In this document: in pieces, positions 14,848-21,221 of the stretch | Position numbering within the stretch: position 1 is the stretch's first letter | Layout of the letters: each line of letters begins with the position of its first letter | Assembly: GCA_021200345.1 (NCBI GenBank) | Contig: JAJQGR010000351.1 | Location: 1-22,199 of the forward strand | Source: Lachnospiraceae bacterium | Lineage (GTDB): Bacteria; Bacillota; Clostridia; Lachnospirales; Lachnospiraceae | Reading direction: 5' to 3' | Length of the DNA stretch: 22,199 bases | Made by a program: the position numbers and the translations under genes | Notes under the pieces: model-generated | Database searches by the model: none | Seen by the model: the letters and a program-made list of their open reading frames with translations, nothing else | Told to the model about the DNA's origin: nothing

Positions 14848-14906
14848 CTTTCCCCTTTTCCCGCATAAAGTAATGTAAAGCGGCCGCATAAACAGAACGG
14901 GGAAAG
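14848..14906 (+). promoter_or_regulatory. Inverted repeat that could mask a ribosome binding site
   Basis: CTTTCCCC (14848-14855) is perfectly complementary to GGGGAAAG (14899-14906), which contains the GGGGA ribosome binding site of the FMN-binding-like gene. The 43-nt loop makes the pairing moderate at best. If formed, it would limit translation from readthrough of the asparaginase transcript. Confidence 0.35.
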
Positions 14907-14910
14907 CTTC

Positions 14911-15393
14911 ATGAATAAAAGGACCAAAATCGTAGTATTGCATATGAAAGAGGTGATCTATACCGGGATTTTTATTTTTCTCGGTATCGTTCTGATTGTG
15001 CTGCTCGCCATGATGTTCTGGCCGGGCAGAAAAATGGACGCAAATGCCTCGCAGACACAGGAGGAAACAACAGGATCGTCTGCAGAAGAGCCCGTGGAGG
15101 AAACCGCCGCATACCTGCCCGGTATCTACACTGCCTCCCTGGAGCTTAACGGCAACGCCATGGAAATGCAGATTATCATAGAAAGCGCGGGAATCTCCAA
15201 CGTCTCCTTCACCTACAAGGATGACGCCATCCAGACCATGTATCCGCTGTTTGAGCCAGTGCTGGAAAGCATCGCCTCTCAGCTGCAGGAGGGAACCGCC
15301 TTAGAAGACATTACTTATGAGGACAGTCAGAAATACACCGCCACAGTGCTGTTAAACGCCCTGGAAGAAGTACTGGAGAGCGCCAGAAAATAA
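14911..15393 (+). CDS. Membrane-anchored FMN-binding-domain-like small protein
   Basis: A 160-residue protein of unknown function. It has a short basic N-terminus, one membrane segment (about residues 15-37), an acidic low-complexity linker (about 46-66, rich in Glu/Thr/Ser) and an extracytoplasmic domain. The domain order, PGIYTASLELNG, then VSFTYKD, then a C-terminal helix after KYTATVLLNALEEVL, resembles FMN-binding domains. However, the SGATxTS flavin-attachment motif is absent (DSQKYTAT instead), so covalent FMN is unlikely. GGGGA precedes the ATG by 7 nt. It lies 70 nt after the asparaginase with no terminator between, so it may be co-transcribed. The resemblance is by eye only. Confidence 0.65.
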   Translation: MNKRTKIVVLHMKEVIYTGIFIFLGIVLIVLLAMMFWPGRKMDANASQTQEETTGSSAEEPVEETAAYLPGIYTASLELNGNAMEMQIIIESAGISNVSFTYKDDAIQTMYPLFEPVLESIASQLQEGTALEDITYEDSQKYTATVLLNALEEVLESARK

Positions 15394-15447
15394 AATAAAA
15401 AGACAGCAACAACGCTGTCTTTTTATTTCAACGCTGTCTTTTTATTT
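15393..15447. terminator. Bidirectional terminator with a tandemly duplicated arm
   Basis: AAATAAAAAGACAGC (15393-15407) pairs with GCTGTCTTTTTATTT (15414-15428), a 15-bp perfect stem with A- and T-runs suitable for both strands. The right arm is part of a 19-bp unit, CAACGCTGTCTTTTTATTT, present twice in perfect tandem (15410-15428 and 15429-15447). The second copy could form the same stem. It lies between convergent genes. Confidence 0.85.
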
Positions 15448-16165
15448 GTCGAGTAAACTTACACTTTGGATATGATTTACACCCCCAAAATTGCCCATAT
15501 TTTCCATTTCGCAAAACAAGATCATTTCCACAGAATGGGCACTTGTTTTTTATATCATCAATATGCTGTTGTTTTTCTTCTGTGCTCCTATTTACGAGAC
15601 AATTAAGACTACCGGCTATCGCCTGAATTTCCTCATGTGTGTATCGATCCGGTGCTTTTCTAAAATAAGCCCTAAGCTTTTTCAGCATATCCGGTCTTCT
15701 TACAATCACTACTGAATCTGTGTCCTCCGGGACTTTCTTTAATGTACACCGCTCTGAAAATACAATATACGAAATAAAATCTGAAACAGGCCTTTCAAGA
15801 TATGTGGCCAAGGCCCTCATATGAGTTTGATTTTGACGAACAGGATTATAAAACCTGTTCTTCTCGCCGTTCGGGAGACATTGTGTCCAGTTGAGTTGAT
15901 CATCGCTGCCAAAAATCCAGCCACTATAGTTTTTGCTTTCAAATACAAAGATTCCCTTCTGATGGATCATGACTAAATCTATTTCTGACGTTTTTCCCTG
16001 TGTTGGTACATAAAGGTTTTTCAGCACAATCAATTCCCCATCCAGATTATCATTCGTCAGTGCAAATTCCGTCGAATATTCACCAAACTGCCCTACATTT
16101 TCGTAATTTAAAAATGTTTGAATGAAGCCTGGCTGCTCTCCCTTAAATATTTCCCATAATCCCAT
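15428..16165 (-). CDS. NERD nuclease-domain protein with C-terminal topoisomerase-type zinc finger
   Basis: A 245-residue protein. The NERD domain (about residues 25-150) has the nuclease-like residues Glu29, Asp63 (SEIDLVMI) and E76-x-K78 (FVFESKNYSGW), typical of PD-(D/E)xK-related folds. The C-terminus has a four-cysteine zinc ribbon (Cys209, 212, 229, 235) of the type at the end of bacterial topoisomerase I. DNA binding or cleavage is therefore likely; the target is unknown. AGGGG lies 6 nt before the ATG. The gene is clearly more AT-rich than its neighbours, suggesting transfer. Its last five residues and stop are encoded in a duplicated terminator repeat. Confidence 0.85.
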   Translation of the reverse strand: MGLWEIFKGEQPGFIQTFLNYENVGQFGEYSTEFALTNDNLDGELIVLKNLYVPTQGKTSEIDLVMIHQKGIFVFESKNYSGWIFGSDDQLNWTQCLPNGEKNRFYNPVRQNQTHMRALATYLERPVSDFISYIVFSERCTLKKVPEDTDSVVIVRRPDMLKKLRAYFRKAPDRYTHEEIQAIAGSLNCLVNRSTEEKQQHIDDIKNKCPFCGNDLVLRNGKYGQFWGCKSYPKCKFTRQIKRQR

Positions 16166-16179
16166 TGTCCACCCCTAGT

Positions 16180-16220
16180 AACCGTATAACTGTCAACTAT
16201 GCGACTTGCCCGTTTCTTTT
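16180..16220 (+). repeat. Imperfect direct repeat, copy A (41 nt)
   Basis: It aligns without gaps to 16308-16348 with 30 of 41 bases identical; the ends (AACCGTA and CGTTTCTTTT) are best conserved. It lies just upstream of the NERD gene. It may be the remnant 3' end of a second copy of the small gene at 16318-16842, since copy B covers that gene's last codons and stop. Confidence 0.55.
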
Positions 16221-16253
16221 ATAGACTCTCTCTATCCAATAAAATAATTATTC

Positions 16254-16282
16254 TTGACAAAATATTGTTCTTCTGCTACTAT
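16254..16282 (+). promoter_or_regulatory. Strong sigma-70-type promoter on the plus strand
   Basis: A perfect -35 TTGACA (16254-16259), 17-nt spacer, and -10 TACTAT (16277-16282). It points toward the 3' end of the minus-strand gene at 16318-16842. No protein with a ribosome binding site follows it, so its product would be a short or antisense RNA. Confidence 0.55.
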
Positions 16283-16288
16283 GGCCAT

Positions 16289-16351
16289 GAAAGGAAACGA
16301 AGTTTACAACCGTACAGCTAATGCTCATGCGGCTTGCTCGTTTCTTTTTTT
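16289..16351 (+). ncRNA. Candidate short antisense RNA
   Basis: The RNA is predicted from the promoter at 16254-16282 to a terminator-like structure: GAAACGA (16294-16300) with TCGTTTC (16338-16344), extendable by further pairs, then a run of seven T. The loop is long (37 nt), which weakens the terminator. The RNA would be about 60 nt and complementary to the last codons of the neighbouring minus-strand gene. A tiny open frame from ATG 16286 has no ribosome binding site. Only the sequence signals support this. Confidence 0.35.
16308..16348 (+). repeat. Imperfect direct repeat, copy B (41 nt)
   Basis: Partner of 16180-16220, offset by 128 nt. It overlaps the last ten codons and stop of the small minus-strand gene and continues 10 nt past its stop, so the homology is not limited to coding sequence. 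Confidence 0.55.
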
Positions 16352-16842
16352 GTTCTCACAAAATCATATAAATATAATTTACCATCTTCATCACATCTCA
16401 CAAGCATCCTCGCAGTAAAAACATTATACCTTTCCAGGACTCCATCCTTATCATAAACAGGCAGTCCGAAACGAGTCGTATATCGGTGCCAGCCTAATCT
16501 TGCTTTTGCACCATGTTTTTCTGAAAAATCAGGATACTTCACTTTATCATCAGCAATTTGAACAAGTTCGCCGATAGCTGATATCATATTGGCCTTTGCT
16601 TTTACATTCGCTCCTCTTAACTCTTTTGTATCATTTGAATGACTAAATTCATCCGGAAAATCCGATCCAATATAAACTTTTTCAGAAGTCTCGGTTATCT
16701 CAAAAAACAGTCCAATATATTCTTTTAGATATTTCTCTACCTTATCCCATTCAATCCCTCTGCGGGATTGGAAACGTATATCATTGATGATCGCAATTTT
16801 TCTTCCGTCCAGATCTGTAGTAATACTTACATTTTTATCCAT
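16318..16842 (-). CDS. Small protein resembling phage/polyvalent-protein BECR-type domains
   Basis: A 174-residue cytoplasmic protein without signal or membrane segments. The pattern (IINDIRFQSRRGIEWDKVEKYL, then YIGSDFPDEF, AKANMISAIGELVQIA, GWHRYTTRFGLPV, YNVFTARMLVR and LYLYDFVRTKKET) recalls domains at the C-terminus of phage head and polyvalent proteins that are proposed to have a barnase/EndoU/colicin/RelE-like fold. This is from memory of the family, so nuclease function is tentative. I chose ATG 16842, with AAAGGAG 8 nt upstream; an in-frame ATG at 16860 would place that site inside the gene. It is AT-rich like the NERD gene, 152 nt away, and probably mobile in origin. Confidence 0.6.
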   Translation of the reverse strand: MDKNVSITTDLDGRKIAIINDIRFQSRRGIEWDKVEKYLKEYIGLFFEITETSEKVYIGSDFPDEFSHSNDTKELRGANVKAKANMISAIGELVQIADDKVKYPDFSEKHGAKARLGWHRYTTRFGLPVYDKDGVLERYNVFTARMLVRCDEDGKLYLYDFVRTKKETSKPHEH

Positions 16843-16925
16843 ATTGAACACTCCTTTCATCGTGTCAATCGGCTATCTCGACGATAAATGTAATATTATC
16901 ACACAATCCAGCAAACTACCACTGT

Positions 16926-18851
16926 TTATATATCACCTTCCATCCTCTCCAACTCTTTCAACCAGATCGCCGCGCTGGCATCCGTCGGCATGCGCAGATC
17001 CCCTCTGGGTGAGACCGCCACAGATCCTACCTTGGGTCCGTCCGGCAGGCAGCTTCGCTTGAAATGCTGGGCAAAGAAACGCTGATAGAAGACCTTCAGC
17101 CATTTAAGAATGGTTTCCTTTTCATAACTGCCCTCAAAGGAAAGGCAGGCCATGCGGTAAATCTTGGAGGGGGAACAGCCATAGCGCAGCATATAATACA
17201 GGAAAAAGTCGTGCAGCTCATAAGGCCCCACCAGATCCTCGGTTTTCTGGGAAATGGCGCCCTCCACCGGCGGCAGAAGTTCCGGGCTGACCGGGGTATC
17301 CAGTACATCCTCCAGTACATTTTTCAGTCGTTCCACACCGCAAGTATCGGCGTAATATTTCACCAGATGACGCACCAGGGTCTTGGGGACGCCAGCGTTA
17401 ACGCCGTACATGGACATGTGGTCGCCGTTGTAGGTGGCCCAGCCCAGGGCCAGCTCCGACATATCGCCGGTGCCGATGACCATTCCGTTGTCCCGGTTGG
17501 CAATGTCCATGAGAATCTGGGTCCGCTCCCTGGCCTGGCCATTCTCATAGGTCACGTTATGATTGTCCATATCCTGTCCAATGTCCCTGAAATGCAAAGT
17601 CACGGATTCTTTAATGTCAATCTCCTCCAGTCTGGCGCCCAGGACGCCTGCCAGTGTACAGGCGTTGTGGTACGTCCTGTCGGTGGTGCCGAAGCAGGGC
17701 ATGGTGATGCAGCGGATGCCCGCTCTGTCCAGACCCAGCAGGTCAAAAGCTTTCACCGTCACCAAAAGCGCCAGTGTGGAATCCAGCCCGCCGCTTAAAC
17801 CGATCACCGCTGACTGACAGCCCGTGTGCTCCAGTCTTTTTTTCAATCCATGAGCCTGAATAGAGAGAATCTCCTCACACCGCTCCTCCCGCTCCTTCTC
17901 ATCCCCCGGCACAAAGGGCGTTCTGGCAAAGGAACGTTTAAGCTTTACTTCCTGCTCTTTCAGCCGGAACGGCACATGCAGATACATGGCGTTATTTTCC
18001 TGTTTCTGGAATGCAAACAGCTTCCTCCGGTCGTGGTTAAGACGCTGCACATCCAGATCCGCGAAAATCGTCCCGGATCCAAAACGCCCGGACTGGGCCA
18101 GAACGGTACCATTCTCGCAGATGATATTGTGACCGCCAAAGACCAGATCCTGGGTAGATTCCCCCTCCCCGGCGCTACAGTAAAGATAGCCTGCCACCAG
18201 CCTGGCGGAGGTGGAGGAAACCAGATTCAGTCGATACGCCGCTTTCCCCACGGTCTCATTGGAGGCTGACAGATTGACGATCAGATTTGCTCCCGCCTGA
18301 GCGTGATGCTGAGAAGGAGAAACAGGTACCCACAGATCCTCACACAGCTCGCAGGCCACCTGCAGCCCCGGCATATTTTCACAGCTGAAAATCAGATTGC
18401 ATCCAAAGGGCACCTGCCTGCCCTCAAAGCTGACATACTCCGGCGTTTCATTGCCGGAAGCAAAATTTCTGCCCTCGTAAAACTCCGCGTACATGGGAAG
18501 ATTGCGCTTGGGCACCAGTCCCAGAAGCTTTCCGTCGCTGACCGCCGCCGCCGCATTATAAAGCCTGCCCTCTTTTTCAAAGGGAAGCCCGATGAAAAAT
18601 AAGGCTCTGCTGCCGCCGGTGGCCGCGATAAACTCCCGCAGCCCCTTTAACGCTCCCTGCAGCAGCGTCTCCTGCTCAAACAAATCCTGGCAGGTATATC
18701 CGGTAATGCACAGCTCCGGCAGCACGATAATCCCGGCGCCCTGCCGGTACGCCTCCAGCGCCTCCACAATACTGTTTAACGTATTATAATCAGTGTCCGC
18801 CACCTTGATTTTCGGCGTCACCGCCGCCACCTTTACAAATCCGTCTTTCAT
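16926..18851 (-). CDS. nadE: Glutamine-dependent NAD+ synthetase
   Basis: Final step of NAD synthesis: amidation of deamido-NAD with ammonia produced from glutamine. The 641-residue protein has an N-terminal nitrilase-type glutaminase domain with the Glu46 (LPELCITGY), Lys115 (PKRNLPMY) and Cys170 (ACELCEDLW) triad, and a C-terminal synthetase domain with the ATP-binding SGGLDST at about residue 355. The length matches the two-domain form. GGGA lies about 7 nt before the ATG. It follows hslO after a 119-nt gap in which I see no clear promoter or terminator. Confidence 0.96.
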   Translation of the reverse strand: MKDGFVKVAAVTPKIKVADTDYNTLNSIVEALEAYRQGAGIIVLPELCITGYTCQDLFEQETLLQGALKGLREFIAATGGSRALFFIGLPFEKEGRLYNAAAAVSDGKLLGLVPKRNLPMYAEFYEGRNFASGNETPEYVSFEGRQVPFGCNLIFSCENMPGLQVACELCEDLWVPVSPSQHHAQAGANLIVNLSASNETVGKAAYRLNLVSSTSARLVAGYLYCSAGEGESTQDLVFGGHNIICENGTVLAQSGRFGSGTIFADLDVQRLNHDRRKLFAFQKQENNAMYLHVPFRLKEQEVKLKRSFARTPFVPGDEKEREERCEEILSIQAHGLKKRLEHTGCQSAVIGLSGGLDSTLALLVTVKAFDLLGLDRAGIRCITMPCFGTTDRTYHNACTLAGVLGARLEEIDIKESVTLHFRDIGQDMDNHNVTYENGQARERTQILMDIANRDNGMVIGTGDMSELALGWATYNGDHMSMYGVNAGVPKTLVRHLVKYYADTCGVERLKNVLEDVLDTPVSPELLPPVEGAISQKTEDLVGPYELHDFFLYYMLRYGCSPSKIYRMACLSFEGSYEKETILKWLKVFYQRFFAQHFKRSCLPDGPKVGSVAVSPRGDLRMPTDASAAIWLKELERMEGDI

Positions 18852-18970
18852 TGTCCGTTCCCATTTCCGGCACCAGTAGTTATTTACAAAAATTCCCGAT
18901 GTCTGATTACTATAAAATAATTTCCCGTATCTTTGTTATTTCTGTTTACCAGCCTGTAGAGTCCGCCAAT

Positions 18971-19849
18971 TTACCTCACCTGTTTTAATAATGCCCGTAA
19001 TTCATCCGTCGTATATTCATATCCCGTATTGCAGAAATGACACTTAATCTCCACCGGCTCTCCCTCGTCAATCATCTCCTGCAGCTCTTTCCGCCCCACA
19101 GAGATCAGCACCTTATCTGTCTTCCCACGGGAGCAGTCACAGGAAAAGGACGCCGGTATGGTGTCCGTAAACTCCACATCAAAGTCCTCCAGCACATACC
19201 GCAGAAGATCCTCCGGCGTCATTCCCTGACTTAAAAGCGCCGTCACGGAACTGACTCTCTGCACATTCTGCTCCAGCCGTCCGATCACCTCCTCTGAGGC
19301 AAAGGGCATCAGCTGAACGATAAAGCCTCCGGCCTGGGCCACCGTATAATCTCTGTCCACCAGCACCCCCAGTCCCACACTGGAGGGAATCTGCTCGGAA
19401 GCCGCGAAATAATAGGTCAGATCCTCGCCGATTTCCCCGCTGACCAGCTCAATCTGCCCGTTGTAGGGCTCTTTCATCCCCAGATCCTTGATCACATTCA
19501 GTATACCCTTACCCACGGCGCCGGATACATCCAGCTTCCCTTTGGCATTTAGAGGCAAATCCACATAAGGCTCTCCCACATATCCTTTCACATGCCCCTG
19601 AGAATCCGCCGTTACCGTAACTCCTCTTAAGGGTCCGTCCGCCTGAATCTGCAATGTCAGGATGTCCTTCTCCCCTTTCATGGAGACGCCCATCATCAAT
19701 GCGCCGCTCATCAGTCTCCCCAGCGCCGCCGTGGCCACCGGCGTGGTCTCATGGCGCCGTCTGGCCTCCTCCACCGTTTCTTTTGTGGTGCAGGCAAAGG
19801 CCCTGATCTGCGCGTTTGCCGCCGTAGCTCTTACAATATAATCCGCCAT
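18971..19849 (-). CDS. hslO: Hsp33 redox-regulated chaperone
   Basis: A cytoplasmic holdase chaperone activated by oxidative unfolding. It has 292 residues with the usual N-terminus DYIVRATAANAQIRAFACTT. The C-terminal zinc redox switch shows the CxC (SCDCSRGK) and CxxC (KCHFCNTGYEY) motifs intact. AAGGAAAGGAA lies before the ATG. It overlaps the upstream methyltransferase gene by 19 nt, so the two are probably translated from one message. Confidence 0.96.
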   Translation of the reverse strand: MADYIVRATAANAQIRAFACTTKETVEEARRRHETTPVATAALGRLMSGALMMGVSMKGEKDILTLQIQADGPLRGVTVTADSQGHVKGYVGEPYVDLPLNAKGKLDVSGAVGKGILNVIKDLGMKEPYNGQIELVSGEIGEDLTYYFAASEQIPSSVGLGVLVDRDYTVAQAGGFIVQLMPFASEEVIGRLEQNVQRVSSVTALLSQGMTPEDLLRYVLEDFDVEFTDTIPASFSCDCSRGKTDKVLISVGRKELQEMIDEGEPVEIKCHFCNTGYEYTTDELRALLKQVR

Positions 19850-20709
19850 GAAGATTCCTTTCCTTTTTCTCTCGCCGCCACAAAAATCCTCTCCGAGATT
19901 TCCGTAACCTCTCCTCCTGTGTCGGCGTCGATTGCCTCAATAAACTCCAGTCCCGCCTCTTTCAGAAATCCTTTCATTTCCTCCAGCGTATACCCCCGCT
20001 GCACATGGGTTTCATCAAAGCGCCGATACCGATCGCCCTCTTCCTGCTGATAAATCGTCAGATCATACTCATTGGTATGGGTTTGGGGATCATAATAATT
20101 ATCCCAGATGAAGCTGCAGTCCTCCCTGCTCTCCGCGATCACCGAATCACCGATCTGTTCATATTTATACACCGTATTAAAATCAAATAAAAACAGTCCC
20201 TTAGGAAATAAAAACAGATTGACCTGCTGAAAGCACTGAATGACATCCTCATCCTTCGTAAGATAATTAATGGAATCACAGACAGAATAAATGGTGCCGA
20301 TAGTGCTGTACATATCCAGTTCCCGCATATCCTGGCAAAAATACATAATATCCAGTCCTGAGGCTTCCTTTTTCTCCAGCGCCAAAAGCAGCATCTCACA
20401 CGACAGATCAATTCCGATCATATCATAGCCCCGTCTGGCCATCAGCTCCGTCAGCGTCCCGGTGCCGCAGCCCAAATCCATCACCAGATTTTTTTCGCTT
20501 TCCAGGGCTTCATTCAGCGTCTGTCCGTCATTCCCTGCTTCAGACCCAGGATCATCATTTGCCGGTCTGCCCGTTTCCAGATTGGTTCGAACCGGTTTGG
20601 AAACGCCGTATTTTTCGATATAATCCACAATACGCTGACACCACTCCCCGTAAGGAGTGGCGTCCATCAGTTCATCATATACTCCCGCAAAGCCTGTATA
20701 GCTTTCCAT
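19831..20709 (-). CDS. Class I SAM-dependent methyltransferase
   Basis: A 292-residue Rossmann-fold methyltransferase. Motif I is VMDLGCGTG (residues 76-84), then an acidic motif II in MIGIDLS and FCQDMREL. The N-terminal YTGFAGVYDELMDATPYGEW is typical of a widespread Firmicutes group with unknown substrate. A hydrophilic insertion (about residues 40-73, rich in Asn, Asp, Gly, Glu) separates the N-terminal helix from motif I and looks like a flexible loop. GGGAG lies 7 nt before the ATG. It lies 30 nt after the export-protein gene and overlaps hslO. Confidence 0.88.
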   Translation of the reverse strand: MESYTGFAGVYDELMDATPYGEWCQRIVDYIEKYGVSKPVRTNLETGRPANDDPGSEAGNDGQTLNEALESEKNLVMDLGCGTGTLTELMARRGYDMIGIDLSCEMLLLALEKKEASGLDIMYFCQDMRELDMYSTIGTIYSVCDSINYLTKDEDVIQCFQQVNLFLFPKGLFLFDFNTVYKYEQIGDSVIAESREDCSFIWDNYYDPQTHTNEYDLTIYQQEEGDRYRRFDETHVQRGYTLEEMKGFLKEAGLEFIEAIDADTGGEVTEISERIFVAAREKGKESSWRIIL

Positions 20710-20739
20710 GGCTTTCTCCCATCCATTCTTTCCACGATG

Positions 20740-21219
20740 TTACCCGAACAATCCCCCGATGGCTCCAAACAGTCCCAGACTGCCCACGCTCATGATGACA
20801 CCGGCCAGCAGCACTCCCAGCATCACTGCCGCCACGCTGGTCTTAAAGTCCATATCCAGAAGGCTGGCCGCCAGCGTCCCCGTCCAGGCACCTGTTCCCG
20901 GCAGGGGAATCCCCACAAATAAAAGCAGCGCTACAAACAGGCTGCGTCCTACTTTCTCCTGCAGCTTCACGCCGCCCTTATGTCCTTTCTCCAGGCAAAA
21001 AGTAAAAAATTTGCCGATCACCGGCTTATCCGCACCCCATTCCAGCACCTTTCTGGCAAAGAAGAAAATGATCGGAACCGGGATCATATTACCGATAATA
21101 CAGACAATGTAGCTGGGAAGCAGGGGCAGCCCCATTCCCACCGCCACAGGAATGGCGCCTCTCAGTTCAATCAACGGCACCATGGAAATCAAAAATACAA
21201 TCAAATACTGTTTTAACAT
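20740..21219 (-). CDS. Small multidrug-export-like membrane protein (COG2426 type)
   Basis: A 159-residue integral membrane protein with several hydrophobic segments. The N-terminal stretch SMVPLIELRGAIPVAVGMGL and the central FVGIPLPGTGAWTGTLAASLL are hallmarks of the 'putative small multidrug export protein' family; transport of drugs is not established for it. The start is ambiguous: GTG 21225, ATG 21222 and ATG 21219 are in frame. I use 21219, which leaves 5 nt after GAGGAG. ATG 21222 would overlap the hisC stop. It is translationally coupled to hisC. Confidence 0.85.
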   Translation of the reverse strand: MLKQYLIVFLISMVPLIELRGAIPVAVGMGLPLLPSYIVCIIGNMIPVPIIFFFARKVLEWGADKPVIGKFFTFCLEKGHKGGVKLQEKVGRSLFVALLLFVGIPLPGTGAWTGTLAASLLDMDFKTSVAAVMLGVLLAGVIMSVGSLGLFGAIGGLFG

Positions 21220-21221
21220 CA

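Noticed and set aside
16180..16348. CRISPR-like or type III antitoxin repeat array
   Set aside because: There are only two diverged copies 128 nt apart, with no regular spacers and no recognisable ToxN-type toxin.
16286..16417. Short peptide gene (43 codons) after the orphan promoter
   Set aside because: No ribosome binding site precedes the ATG and the sequence is antisense to a better-supported gene.
17064..17798. Plus-strand open frame opposite nadE
   Set aside because: It lies wholly within the synthetase domain of nadE and has no recognisable motifs.
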